Notes: generated by a model from the sequence alone, not told the origin. 64,000 bases of DNA from Thiotrichaceae bacterium (GCA_028688145.1 JAQTYU010000006.1:62001-126000); one strand, 5' to 3'; shown: positions 7,751 through 16,131, counted from the first letter of the stretch. Program-made: numbers and translations.

Positions 7751-8628
7751 AAAACTTAAGCTTACTGTTATTAGCGAACCTTCCCGCCCCCGTGTTTGCC
7801 TGCGCGATTTGCATGACGGGCGACCCAACTTTGAACACCATGGGCACAGAAAAGTTATATGAAGGGCGTTTACGCTTTTCTGTGGATTATTTGAACCGCA
7901 CCGAAACCACAGGCGTGGCGGGCGTTGATGAAACCAAGTTGAAAGACAATCGCTTAACTTTGGGCTTGGCATACGCCCCGACGCGGCGGCTTAATTTGGC
8001 AATTCGTGTGCCCGTGCTCAGCAAAACTTTTGACACGGCGGATTTGTCGCGCACCAAGAGCAGCGGTATTGGGGATGTTGATTTAAGTGCGCGTTACACT
8101 TTGTGGTTGGATGATGAGCATCATCCCACGCAATTATTTGGGATTTTGGCAGGTTTAAGAACGCCTACAGGGCGTGAACAATTTGATTCAAAAGGTAATT
8201 CTTTGGATATTGACGTGCAACGTGGCACAGGTTCATGGATTCCAAACTTGGGCGCGTGGTATGGTTATTACCACTATCCTTATTTTTTCTATGCAAGCAG
8301 TGTTTATCATCAGCCAATTGATAAAGGCTTTCAAGAGTTTAAAGCAGGAAAAGCTTTAGTCAGTACATTTTTAGCCCAATATGCCTTAAATTATCAATTT
8401 GCTTTGCAATTTGGACTGGACACACGCTGGAGCACAAAAAATACTCAAATGGGTGAAACTGACCAAAATTCAGGTGGTTTTATCGCCTTTGTTACCCCAG
8501 GGCTGGTCTATCACGTCAGTGAAGATGTGCTATTAAACCTATCTTTGCAAATTCCCGCTTATAAAAATCTGCATGGCGAACACAGCGAAGGTAACAGTCT
8601 GCGTTTAGGGGTAACTTATGATTTTTAG
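7741..8628 (+). CDS. Outer-membrane beta-barrel protein with N-terminal CAIC motif
   Basis: The 295-residue protein has a signal peptide ending near FACAICMTGD (20-29) and then alternating amphipathic strands to a terminal Phe (TYDF), the usual C-terminal signature of outer-membrane barrels. It resembles the MetA-pathway/'transporter' barrel family (PF13557 type) in strand pattern; this is recognition by style, not by a diagnostic motif. The CxxC pair at residues 21-24, right after the predicted cleavage region, could bind metal at the mature N-terminus. It overlaps mbnH-like by 10 bases and the following lipoprotein gene by 11. It likely completes a cell-envelope metal-handling set. Confidence 0.7.
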   Translation: MSIKNLSLLLLANLPAPVFACAICMTGDPTLNTMGTEKLYEGRLRFSVDYLNRTETTGVAGVDETKLKDNRLTLGLAYAPTRRLNLAIRVPVLSKTFDTADLSRTKSSGIGDVDLSARYTLWLDDEHHPTQLFGILAGLRTPTGREQFDSKGNSLDIDVQRGTGSWIPNLGAWYGYYHYPYFFYASSVYHQPIDKGFQEFKAGKALVSTFLAQYALNYQFALQFGLDTRWSTKNTQMGETDQNSGGFIAFVTPGLVYHVSEDVLLNLSLQIPAYKNLHGEHSEGNSLRLGVTYDF

Positions 8629-9364
8629 AGTTTTGTTATTACTAAGTTTTATTAGCTTAGCGGGCTGTGGTGGCGGTGGGGGAAGTAGCAGCGTTGAACA
8701 GGGCACGAGCGTCACTTTCACCGCACAAGCTGTCCCAAATGCTGCGATAACGACCATTGCTGACGGTAAAAGTTTTTATAACCGCGATGGCGTAAAAATT
8801 ACCCTAAAAAAAGCGTATTTAACGATTTGGAGCGTGGCATTGAGCAGCGATTGCAGCAACCCTAGTTTCAGCCGTTGGGGTGAAAACATGCTGGCGTGGC
8901 TAATCAACGACAGTCAAGCGCACGCAGTCTCCGCGCCGACACAATTGGGCGTACCCAGTGCAATTAACTTATTGGACGACAAAGAATTTTTATTAGGCAG
9001 TATTAACCCGCCGCCCGCCAGCTATTGTGGAACTGAAATTAATTTCTTGAAAGCGGATGCTGATACCCAATATTTGCCGCAAAATTTTTCTATGCTTAAT
9101 CGTAGTTTGTACTTGGAAGGCGAATTTATTCCTGTGGGCAGCACGCAAGCAATCCCGTTTGTGTTCGATACCGCCAAAGCCTTGTTACCACGTTTATTGC
9201 GTGCGCCCATCACATTATCGAGCGCGCAACGCACGGCAACGCTGAAATTTACGCTGGCTTATGACACATGGTTTGATGGTTTGGATTTGCGGGTGTTGAG
9301 CAGTGATGAGACTCAGCAAAGTTTGCTGTTTTATAATTTGGTGCAGTCGGTGCGGAAGGGGTAA
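8618..9364 (+). CDS. Lipoprotein of unknown function in mbnH-like operon
   Basis: The 248-residue protein has a clear lipobox (LAGC, Cys17) followed by GGGGGSSS. The mature part carries DGVKITLKKAYLTIWSV, two further Cys (one in SSDCSNP, one in ASYCGTEI) and several Trp. I do not recognise a characterized family. The overall plan of lipoprotein, Trp and Cys pair recalls MbnP, so it could be a second, diverged substrate of the di-heme enzyme. The WxW-GxKF and HxGSTGC blocks of MbnP are missing, however. Its 11-base overlap with the barrel gene shows it belongs to the same transcript. Confidence 0.7.
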   Translation: MIFRVLLLLSFISLAGCGGGGGSSSVEQGTSVTFTAQAVPNAAITTIADGKSFYNRDGVKITLKKAYLTIWSVALSSDCSNPSFSRWGENMLAWLINDSQAHAVSAPTQLGVPSAINLLDDKEFLLGSINPPPASYCGTEINFLKADADTQYLPQNFSMLNRSLYLEGEFIPVGSTQAIPFVFDTAKALLPRLLRAPITLSSAQRTATLKFTLAYDTWFDGLDLRVLSSDETQQSLLFYNLVQSVRKG

Positions 9365-9438
9365 AATATTTTTCACTTCGCCCCTTGAAATATGAAATAT
9401 TTTTAAAGTCTCCTTTAGGGGATTTATGGGACTTTTTT

Positions 9439-9786
9439 ATGAATATGAAAAATTTCACGCAACGACTGGGCGTGAGTGAACATACCATTCGTTATTATGA
9501 AAAAATTGGCTTGCTAAATATCGCCCGCAACCGCAGCGGACACCGCGAATTTTGTGAGCAGGATATTGAATGGATACAGTTTATTTTGCGTTTAAAAGAA
9601 ACGGGAATGCCCTTGGCTGAAATTCTGTGTTATGCAAAATTGCGGGCGCAAGGTGTCAGCACGGCACTGCAAAGAAAGCAATTGCTTGAAAAACATGCAC
9701 AAGCGGTGATGAATGAAATTGAAACCTTGCAGCAGCATTTGCAAAAGATAAACTTAAAAATTGAATTTTATCAAAAAGATAGTTGA
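9439..9786 (+). CDS. MerR-family transcriptional regulator
   Basis: The 115-residue protein from ATG 9439 starts MNMKNFTQRLGVSEHTIRYY, the usual MerR start with a winged HTH in the first 70 residues. It continues with a long dimerization helix (80-110) and ends without a cysteine-rich metal loop. No metal-binding Cys pair is visible near the C-terminus, so it is closer to small-molecule or general MerR types than to CueR. An upstream ATG at 9385 would add 18 residues unlike the family and made from repeat-like sequence, so 9439 is preferred. It follows the lipoprotein gene by 74 bases on the same strand and may regulate the locus. Confidence 0.85.
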   Translation: MNMKNFTQRLGVSEHTIRYYEKIGLLNIARNRSGHREFCEQDIEWIQFILRLKETGMPLAEILCYAKLRAQGVSTALQRKQLLEKHAQAVMNEIETLQQHLQKINLKIEFYQKDS

Positions 9787-9835
9787 GTTTAGAACTTTCA
9801 AAATTTAAGCGTATCGGGAAATTTAAAATCTTTAA

Positions 9836-9866
9836 CTGCGCCCCTAGCCCCTAAAAGGAGCTAAAT
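9836..9866. repeat. Dispersed repeat fragment
   Basis: CTGCGCCCCTAGCCCCTAAA followed by AGGAGCTAAAT is a short, worn copy of the CCCCTAAA-type repeat family. Confidence 0.5.
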
Positions 9867-9913
9867 CTTTAAAGCCTAATCGTTCCCGATGGCTGAATCA
9901 AAAAGTTAAATCA

Positions 9914-10075
9914 CTATATCAAATAAATAGTTACGATACATAGTATCCACTTTGCAAACAGATAAACACTTGCCTCCTCACTACTGATGTAATAGCTATT
10001 ACTTGTGACCTCTTTTTTCCCACGCAAACTTTTGCGATGGACTAAAATCAAACTACGTAAACCTGCCCATCCTTG
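9914..10075 (-). pseudogene. ISAs1-family transposase remnant (C-terminal part)
   Basis: Reading the minus strand from 10075 gives QGWAGLRSLILVHRKSLRGK, then SYYISS and an early stop at 9914. The pattern of WxGLRSL, V, R, K and YYISS is typical of the C-terminal half of ISAs1-type transposases. It is cut exactly at 10075/10076 by the left end of the IS5-type element, so that element probably jumped into this older IS. No start or DDE core remains. Confidence 0.6.
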
Positions 10076-10758
10076 TATAGAGCCGATTTGAAGTCTTGTG
10101 TAAGATGTAAAAGATGAGGGATAGAGAATCGAGATAAAATGAGTTCTTATTCCAGATTCAACAGTCTATTGGCATTACAAACAATGGCGGGCTTTCGGCA
10201 TCATCGATAAACTGATGCCGCGTTTACATGAAAGCCTCAGAGAACAAAAACGCTAAGTGGACAAGCCTGATAATGGTGGATTCCCAAGCGGTGACACCTG
10301 TCTCGCCAGTCTTCAAAGCAAGGGCTTTTGTTTTTACAAAGCCACCCATGGTATTAAAAGACACTTAGCGGTGGATAGTTTAGGCTTTCCCTTGTTCACT
10401 CACTGTACAAAAGCCAATATTAGTGATGACGGCGGAAAGACTACAATCTTGTTGGATAAGGGTTATCATCCAGAACGTATTCGGAAAGAATTAGAGAAGT
10501 TTTACCCTGAAATCAGGGATAAACTCCAATTTGAGTTATCAGCTAAACCCTCAAAAGAAGGCAGCCTTAGGTAAAACAGGTTTTGTACCCGTCAAGGCAA
10601 GGTGGGTAGTCGAACGTTCCAATGCTTGGGTAGAGAGATGTAAGTCGTTAGTTAAGAGCTTTGAGCGCAGTCTTGAGAACGCTAATACCAAACTGTGCTT
10701 TATCAGGCTTATCATTAAACTACTCGCTTCTCTTTAATGATTCCAAATCGGTTCTATA
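10076..10758 (+). mobile_element. IS5-family element copy 1, decayed and internally deleted
   Basis: The ends are inverted repeats: TATAGAGCCGATTTGAAGTC (10076-10095) and GATTCCAAATCGGTTCTATA (10739-10758). TA appears at both outer borders, fitting a TA target. Inside are pieces of an IS5-type DDE transposase in several frames. YWHYKQWRAFGIIDKLMPRL is near 10172-10231. ATHGIKRHLAVDSLGFPLFT and TILLDKGYHPERIRKELEKF lie in 10257-10574, and ARWVVERSNAWVERCKSLVK in 10531-10737. The first part of the gene is deleted and further frameshifts break the rest. It shares its 5' deletion junction with copy 2 (17216-17733). Confidence 0.85.
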
Positions 10759-10780
10759 TACCCTACGCTTGATAAACCTT

Positions 10781-10807
10781 GTTGAATTAATATGTTATTA
10801 ATTCAAC
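10781..10807. terminator. Hairpin downstream of channel gene
   Basis: GTTGAATTAATA / TATTAATTCAAC is a perfect 12-bp inverted repeat with a 3-base loop. It lies 17 bases past the stop of the minus-strand channel gene. No clear T-run follows, so it could be a weak terminator or just a hairpin. Confidence 0.45.
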
Positions 10808-10823
10808 TGCGTAACTCCTATAC

Positions 10824-11273
10824 TTATTGTCGCCGCCCGCCAACATCCCAGAATTTTTCCATTGCTAAATAAGTGAATGATCCCGACCATGCTATCATTA
10901 ACAAACCGACCAAAGCTTCTGCCCCTGTCAACATCCGCAACATGCCCGTAGGATACATGTCGCCCAAACCGAGCGAGGTGTAACACACGGCTGAAAAATA
11001 AACATAATCCATAAAAATTTCTGTGCTCAAGCCACCGAAATGCCCCATTTTTAAATGAGTTTCAAGCAAATAAAAAGCAATGCCAAACAACCAAATCTCA
11101 ATGGTATGTCCTGTAAAAACCCCGACAATCACCAACATCAGACGCATCCGAGGATGAATCATGTGCATTCGTGGCAGATAAATTGATAGCACGCGTAAGG
11201 TTTCGTAATGCATCAAAATCGTAATCAGCACTAAAAGCATACTGAACGCAGAACCAATTAAAAATTCGTGCAT
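10824..11273 (-). CDS. Small two-pore-helix K+-channel-like membrane protein (Ion_trans_2)
   Basis: The 149-residue protein has hydrophobic helices near 5-22, 44-70 and 112-137. Between the last two is a pore loop, FSAVCYTSLGLGDMYP (93-108). The position of TSLGLGD (99-105) matches the K+ filter T(V/I)G(Y/F)GD, but reads S-L-G-L-G-D. The Gly-x-Gly-Asp skeleton is kept while the central aromatic is Leu. No cytoplasmic RCK domain follows. The start has a good ribosome site (GGGAGAAAG). Family members conduct K+ or related cations as tetramers. The altered filter leaves ion selectivity open. Confidence 0.78.
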   Translation of the reverse strand: MHEFLIGSAFSMLLVLITILMHYETLRVLSIYLPRMHMIHPRMRLMLVIVGVFTGHTIEIWLFGIAFYLLETHLKMGHFGGLSTEIFMDYVYFSAVCYTSLGLGDMYPTGMLRMLTGAEALVGLLMIAWSGSFTYLAMEKFWDVGGRRQ

Positions 11274-11354
11274 CTTTCTCCCTTCTCTCTCCCTGTTGAA
11301 TATCTATTATCTTCAGTATAGTGCAGTCCCTTGCTAACTCAGCGTATGGAATAA

Positions 11355-12539
11355 CTAGGCTTGGGTAAATCCTAAAATCGGACTGCTCGGAATATTCAAA
11401 ACTCGTGCCTCTAAACTTTCGGCAATCGGCATTCGCATCCGTGGGCAAGATTGATACATCGCTAATTTATGTTGCAAGGTCCAAATCGGGCGAGTCATGA
11501 TGCCTTGTTCATTACTTAAGCGCAGTAATTCATCACGATATTGCGCGATTTCGGGCGCAAGTAATAAGGCATTTAACCAATAATTACTTTTAGACTCGCT
11601 GGGTTCTGCGATAAATTTCACCGTATGACTTGCTGCAAAAGCCGCTTGATAGCGTAACGCCACTTGGCGTTTTGCTGCCAAAAATTTGGGCAATTGCTCC
11701 AATTGGGCGCAACCGAGCGCAGCATTAATATTGGGCAAACGATAGTTATAGCCGACTTCATCATGGGTAAATAACCACGGATGCGGCACTTTGGCAGTGG
11801 TGGTCAAATGTTTTGCCTGCGGCGCTAATTTGGGATCGCAGGTCAAAATTGCACCACCGCCGCCTGTGGTAATGGTTTTGTTGCCGTTAAAACTTAAGGT
11901 CGCCAAACGCCCCACGCTGCCCACATGTTTTCCCTTGTAATACGACCCCAAAGCTTCAGCCGCATCTTCAATTAACACCAGATGATAACGTGCACATAGC
12001 TCCGCCAATGCGTCCAAATCCACAGGATGCCCAAAAGTGTGCATCACCAATAAAGCTTTTATCGGGCGTTGGCTGAGACGGTTATAACAAACTCCATTTT
12101 TGACTTCGGCAATTTCTTGTAAATAATCTGCCAATGCACTGGGAGATACACCTAAAGTGCGCTCTTCACTTTCGACAAAATGCGGAATCGCATGACAATA
12201 CGCAATCGCGTTGGTGGTGGCGATAAAAGTTAAACTGGGGGTTAAAACTTCATCGTTGGCGGTCACACCTGCCAATAACAAAGCGATGTGTAAAGCCGCC
12301 GTGCCGTTGACGGTGGCGACTGCGTACGGAATTTCGGTAAAAGCTGCCAAATCTTGTTCAAAACGGCTGACGAATTTCCCCACCGAAGAAACCCAGCCCG
12401 TGTCTAAACATTCTTTCACATACAGCCATTCATTGCCGCCAAAATACGGTTCATGTAAAGCAATCATCTGTGTTTGTTGAGGCAGCACGCCGCGCAACTG
12501 ATCAATAATGCTTTGTGGGTCGAAATGATTCATAGCCAA
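11355..12539 (-). CDS. LegC-type DegT/DnrJ/EryC1 aminotransferase
   Basis: The 394-residue PLP-dependent sugar aminotransferase has the expected family length. It shows GWVSSVGKFVSRFE near the start, TPSLTFIATTNAI in the PLP-contact region, IEDAAEALGSYYKGK carrying the PLP-binding aspartate, and SFNGNKTITTGGGG with the Schiff-base lysine. The extended N-terminus and the SFNGNK form are typical of the LegC group, which makes the 4-amino sugar intermediate of legionaminic-acid-type nonulosonates. It stands alone here: no other nonulosonate or polysaccharide gene is adjacent, so the partner enzymes must be elsewhere. The choice of LegC over other DegT enzymes is moderately secure. Confidence 0.8.
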   Translation of the reverse strand: MAMNHFDPQSIIDQLRGVLPQQTQMIALHEPYFGGNEWLYVKECLDTGWVSSVGKFVSRFEQDLAAFTEIPYAVATVNGTAALHIALLLAGVTANDEVLTPSLTFIATTNAIAYCHAIPHFVESEERTLGVSPSALADYLQEIAEVKNGVCYNRLSQRPIKALLVMHTFGHPVDLDALAELCARYHLVLIEDAAEALGSYYKGKHVGSVGRLATLSFNGNKTITTGGGGAILTCDPKLAPQAKHLTTTAKVPHPWLFTHDEVGYNYRLPNINAALGCAQLEQLPKFLAAKRQVALRYQAAFAASHTVKFIAEPSESKSNYWLNALLLAPEIAQYRDELLRLSNEQGIMTRPIWTLQHKLAMYQSCPRMRMPIAESLEARVLNIPSSPILGFTQA

Positions 12540-12770
12540 CTCAAATAAAAAAAGGGTTGTGCGAATTCTATCGTAAATTTCGCAACTCTCGTTAAAAACC
12601 CGCGAAAATTCAGTAGTTCATTTCAACAGGGTGTGACGTTAAAATGAACACTAAGCTGTTAAAAATCCTATTATTTATAAGTAGTATAGACTACATTGCT
12701 ATTGTTTAATTATTTGTTTTTTATCAATAAGCTTAAGTCATCGCTTTGTAAAAATTTAAATTGTGGACGC

Positions 12771-12785
12771 TGGCACGGCAATTGC
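12771..12785 (+). promoter_or_regulatory. Sigma-54 promoter of pilin gene
   Basis: TGGCACGGCAATTGC matches the sigma-54 consensus TGGCAC-N5-TTGC at every conserved base. It lies about 174 bases upstream of the pilin start. Pilin genes of several gammaproteobacteria use sigma-54 with PilR. The rest of 12540-12958 is AT-rich and has no gene. Confidence 0.85.
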
Positions 12786-12958
12786 CATTATCTAAGTATC
12801 TTCAAGAATCTCAACATGCTGCACTGTTTAAAAAACAGCAAGTCCAAGAGGTTAAGAGTGTTTGGTAGGAGTATTAAAGTTATTTCACTTTTGGTGATAA
12901 GACCCAGATTAATTACGACGACCATTCCTATAACATCATGGTAGAGAGATTACAGAAC

Positions 12959-13357
12959 ATGAAAATGCAAAAAGGTTTTACCTTAATCGAATTGATGATC
13001 GTAGTGGCGATTATCGGTATTTTGGCAGCTGTGGCAGTGCCTGCTTACAGTGATTATGTGAAACGCGCCAAAGTGGCGGAAGGTATGGGTTTATTGGGTG
13101 GGATGAAAACGCCTGCTCAAGAATGGTATGGTATTAAGGGCGGAACCTTCCCTTCAGTGGCAAGCACGGGCGGGAAGACGGGCGGAAGATACACCACAAA
13201 TATTGGTTTGAGTGGTAGTTTCTCTTATTCTGCCGCTTTTTTAGATACGGATATTACAGGTAAGTTAGTGTTTACCTATGATACCGCCACGAGCATTTGG
13301 AGCTGTAACATAGGTACAACCATTCCGGGTAAATATTTGCCCAGCAGTTGCCAGTAA
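12959..13357 (+). CDS. pilA: Type IV pilin major subunit (PilA-like)
   Basis: The start at 12959 gives [20 protein letters not shown], a short basic leader cut by prepilin peptidase between Gly6 and Phe7, with Glu5 of the mature chain present. The upstream ATG at 12938 has no ribosome site and would lengthen the leader needlessly, while GAGAGA lies 11 bases before 12959. The mature N-terminal helix is followed by a Gly/Ser/Thr-rich globular part. A C-terminal Cys pair (SIWSCNIG and PSSCQ) probably forms the D-region disulfide. Transcription is probably sigma-54 dependent. No other pilus gene is adjacent. Confidence 0.9.
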   Translation: MKMQKGFTLIELMIVVAIIGILAAVAVPAYSDYVKRAKVAEGMGLLGGMKTPAQEWYGIKGGTFPSVASTGGKTGGRYTTNIGLSGSFSYSAAFLDTDITGKLVFTYDTATSIWSCNIGTTIPGKYLPSSCQ

Positions 13358-13376
13358 ACGACTCATTGAAACATCA

Positions 13377-13395
13377 CCCCCTTTGAAAAAGGGGG
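13377..13395 (+). terminator. Short GC-rich hairpin after pilin gene
   Basis: CCCCCTTT pairs with AAAGGGGG around a 3-base loop, followed by AAGTTTTAA. It probably ends the pilin transcript. Confidence 0.55.
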
Positions 13396-13484
13396 AAGTT
13401 TTAAGATATGGTAGGAAGCACTCACCCGCTATCGCAACCATTCACGCCATAAAAAATACCTTTCTATTCAGACGACAAACACAT

Positions 13485-13500
13485 TGTAAGTTTTATAACA
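13485..13500 (+). promoter_or_regulatory. NifA upstream activating sequence before iscA-nifUS
   Basis: TGT-AAGTTTTATA-ACA matches the NifA binding site TGT-N10-ACA exactly. It lies 95 bases upstream of the -24 element at 13596, a normal enhancer distance. Confidence 0.75.
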
Positions 13501-13595
13501 AAGTTCTACACACGTAAGTTTAATAACAGGAAAATAACTCAGGAATATGCGTTTAAAGCCTTTTAAATCAATCAAGTAAAATTCAAGAAATTGCA

Positions 13596-13611
13596 TGGCA
13601 CGCCGCTTGCT
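13596..13611 (+). promoter_or_regulatory. Sigma-54 promoter of iscA-nifU-nifS operon
   Basis: TGGCACGCCGCTTGCT is a perfect match to TGGCACG-N4-TTGCW. It lies 50 bases before the iscA-type start codon. Together with the NifA site it indicates nitrogen-fixation control. Confidence 0.92.
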
Positions 13612-13660
13612 AAATAAGGCTTAACTTAGCCCATACCCGTCTGTTTAGGAGCAAATACCC

Positions 13661-13987
13661 ATGATTACGCTGACCGAAAATGCTGTTAAAGCTGTTACCC
13701 GTTTCGTGAAAGGCAATGATACCCCCGTCGCAGGTTTGCGCGTGATGATTACGGGCGGAGGTTGCTCAGGTTTCCAATACGGCTTACGTTTGGAAGAAAA
13801 GGCTGGCGACGATGACACCATCGTAGAATGCGGTACGGTTAAAATCCTTATCGATCCCATCAGCGTGCCCTTGCTCAGTGGGATTACCATTGACTTCGTA
13901 GAAAGCGTTGAAGGTTCAGGTTTCAAGTTTGAAAATCCTAATGCAACCTCAAGCTGCGCTTGTGGCAGTTCTTTCTCTGCACACTAA
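13661..13987 (+). CDS. iscA: IscA/HesB-type Fe-S assembly protein (nif-associated)
   Basis: The 108-residue A-type carrier has the three conserved cysteines: Cys35 in GGGCSGFQYG, and Cys99 and Cys101 in the terminal SSCACGSSF. Such proteins accept Fe-S clusters or iron and pass them to apo-targets. The gene opens an operon with nifU (37-base gap) and nifS, behind a sigma-54 promoter with a NifA site, so it serves nitrogenase Fe-S supply. The ribosome site AGGAGCAAAT precedes the ATG. In other genomes the same protein is called NifIscA. Confidence 0.92.
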   Translation: MITLTENAVKAVTRFVKGNDTPVAGLRVMITGGGCSGFQYGLRLEEKAGDDDTIVECGTVKILIDPISVPLLSGITIDFVESVEGSGFKFENPNATSSCACGSSFSAH

Positions 13988-14024
13988 TTAAAACAGTTCA
14001 CACGACTACTACGGAGAATGCACC

Positions 14025-14918
14025 ATGTGGGATTATACGGATACCGTTAAAGATCACTTTTTCAACCCCAGAAATGCAGGCGCAGTCAAAGAGGCCAATG
14101 CCACGGGTGAAGTCGGTTCAATCAGTTGCGGCGATGCGTTACGTTTGACTCTGAAAGTTGATCCTGACACCCAAAAAATTACTGATGCAGGCTTTCAAAC
14201 CTTTGGTTGCGGCTCTGCCATTGCGTCCTCTTCTGCGTTGACTGAAATCATCAAAGGCAAAACCTTAGATGAAGCCTTGTTAGTCACCAATCAAGACATC
14301 GCAGAATTTTTAGGCGGTTTACCCCCCGAAAAAATGCACTGTTCCGTGATGGGACGTGAAGCTTTACAAGCCGCGATTGCAAATTTCCGTGGCGAAGTTT
14401 GGCAAGATGATCACGAAGAAGGCGCATTAGTGTGCAAATGCTTCGCGATTGATGCCGTATTAATTGAAAAAACCGTGCGCGAAAATAATTTAAGCACGGT
14501 GCAAGATGTCACCAATTACACCAAAGCGGGCGGCGGTTGCTCTTCTTGCCACGAAGGCATTGAAGACATCATCACCAAAGTGTTGGCTGAACGGGGTCAA
14601 ACCATGGATCATCAACAACCCGTGCCTGCTGTCACCCCAGCCAAGCCTTATGCCATGACCAATGTGCAACGGATGCGCCGCGTTGAACGCGTGATTGAAG
14701 CCATTCGTCCACAATTGCAACGTGATCATGGCGACATCGAATTAGTTGATATTGAAGGCAACACAGTTTATGTGAATATGATTGGCGCGTGTTCTGGTTG
14801 CCAATTAGAAGCTCAAACCCTCGGCGGCATTCAACAACGTATCGTTGAAGATTTAGGCGAATTCATGAAAGTCGTGCCTGCAAAACTGCGTGAACAACTG
14901 GTGCAAATCGGGGGCTAA
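14025..14918 (+). CDS. nifU: Fe-S cluster scaffold NifU (three-domain)
   Basis: The 297-residue protein has the full NifU architecture. The IscU-like N-terminal domain carries Cys35, Cys62 and Cys106. The central domain holds a permanent [2Fe-2S] cluster bound by CKC (137-139) and CSSC (172-175). A linker rich in Pro follows, and then the C-terminal Nfu domain with CSGC (256-259). It assembles transient [2Fe-2S]/[4Fe-4S] clusters from sulfur delivered by NifS, for nitrogenase components. It is adjacent to iscA upstream and one base from nifS downstream, so coupled translation is expected. Confidence 0.96.
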   Translation: MWDYTDTVKDHFFNPRNAGAVKEANATGEVGSISCGDALRLTLKVDPDTQKITDAGFQTFGCGSAIASSSALTEIIKGKTLDEALLVTNQDIAEFLGGLPPEKMHCSVMGREALQAAIANFRGEVWQDDHEEGALVCKCFAIDAVLIEKTVRENNLSTVQDVTNYTKAGGGCSSCHEGIEDIITKVLAERGQTMDHQQPVPAVTPAKPYAMTNVQRMRRVERVIEAIRPQLQRDHGDIELVDIEGNTVYVNMIGACSGCQLEAQTLGGIQQRIVEDLGEFMKVVPAKLREQLVQIGG

Positions 14919-14919
14919 G

Positions 14920-16131
14920 ATGGCTGATATTTATTTAGACAACAATGCAACCACCATGGTTGCACCTGAAGTTGTGCAAGAAATGTTGCCATTTTTCAGC
15001 GAACAATTTGGCAACCCTTCTTCAATGCACAGCTTTGGCGACAAAGTCGGTCGGGCCATGAAACAAGCCCGTATTCAAGTGCAAAAATTGCTCGGGGCTG
15101 AACATGATTCTGAAATCGTGTTTACTTCTTGTGGTACGGAATCCGATTCCACTGCAATTTTATCCGCGCTGAAGGCTTATCCTGACCGCGATGAAATTAT
15201 TATTACCGCTGTTGAACATCCCGCAATTTTGACTTTGTGCGATTATCTTGAAAAGAATGAAGATTATGTCGTGCACAAGTTGCGTGTGGATAAACAAGGG
15301 CGTTTAGATTTAGACGAATATCAAGATTTGCTCTGCAACAAAACCGCGATTGTGTCGGTGATGTGGGCAAATAATGAAACGGGTACGTTGTTCCCCGTGG
15401 AAACCATGGCAGAAATGGCTCATGCGAAAGGCGTGTTATTTCACACGGACGCTGTGCAAGCCGTGGGCAAAATTCCTTTAGATTTGAAGAGCACCAAGAT
15501 TGACATGTTGTCGGTTTCTGGGCACAAATTGCACGCACCGAAAGGCGTTGGGGTGTTATACCTGCGTCGTGGCACACGCTTTAGACCTTTGTTGCGCGGT
15601 GGTCATCAAGAACGCGGTCGTCGTGCGGGCACGGAAAACAGTGCTTCGATTGTTGCCTTGGGCAAAGCCGCTGAAATGGCGTTGGAACATTTGCAATTTG
15701 AAAATACGCAAGTGAAGGCAATGCGTGACCGTTTAGAACAAGGTCTGTTGGCTGCGATTCCGAATGCGTTTGTGACGGGCGATCCAACCAATCGTTTACC
15801 GAATACTTGCAATATTGCGTTTGAATATATTGAAGGCGAAGCCATTTTGTTGATGTTGAATAAGATGGGAATTGCGGCTTCTAGTGGTTCTGCTTGTACT
15901 TCGGGTTCTTTAGAGCCTTCTCATGTGATGATGGCTATGGGAATTCCTTACACCGCCGCACATGGCACGATTCGTTTCTCGTTCTCGCGCTATAACAAGC
16001 CTGAAGAAGTGGATCAAGTGATTGCGGTTGTACCTAAGATTATTGCGAACTTACGTAAAATGTCGCCCTACTGGGGTGAAAACGGTCCAGTCGCTGATCC
16101 TGATAAGGCATTCGCGCCGACTTATGCGTAA
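14920..16131 (+). CDS. nifS: Cysteine desulfurase NifS
   Basis: The 403-residue PLP enzyme releases sulfur from cysteine for NifU. The start at 14920 (MADIYLDNNATTMVAPEVVQ) fits the family. An ATG at 14890 would add ten residues from inside the nifU end. Visible are His100 stacking on PLP, SVSGHKLHAPKG with the PLP lysine (Lys203), and the mobile-loop cysteine in SSGSACTSGSLEPSH (Cys326). It lies one base past the nifU stop. Two hairpins at 16160 and 16256 close the operon. Confidence 0.96.
   Translation: MADIYLDNNATTMVAPEVVQEMLPFFSEQFGNPSSMHSFGDKVGRAMKQARIQVQKLLGAEHDSEIVFTSCGTESDSTAILSALKAYPDRDEIIITAVEHPAILTLCDYLEKNEDYVVHKLRVDKQGRLDLDEYQDLLCNKTAIVSVMWANNETGTLFPVETMAEMAHAKGVLFHTDAVQAVGKIPLDLKSTKIDMLSVSGHKLHAPKGVGVLYLRRGTRFRPLLRGGHQERGRRAGTENSASIVALGKAAEMALEHLQFENTQVKAMRDRLEQGLLAAIPNAFVTGDPTNRLPNTCNIAFEYIEGEAILLMLNKMGIAASSGSACTSGSLEPSHVMMAMGIPYTAAHGTIRFSFSRYNKPEEVDQVIAVVPKIIANLRKMSPYWGENGPVADPDKAFAPTYA

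Noticed and set aside
9385..9438. Upstream start of the MerR gene
   Set aside because: It would add 18 residues unlike any MerR N-terminus; the ATG at 9439 gives the classic start.
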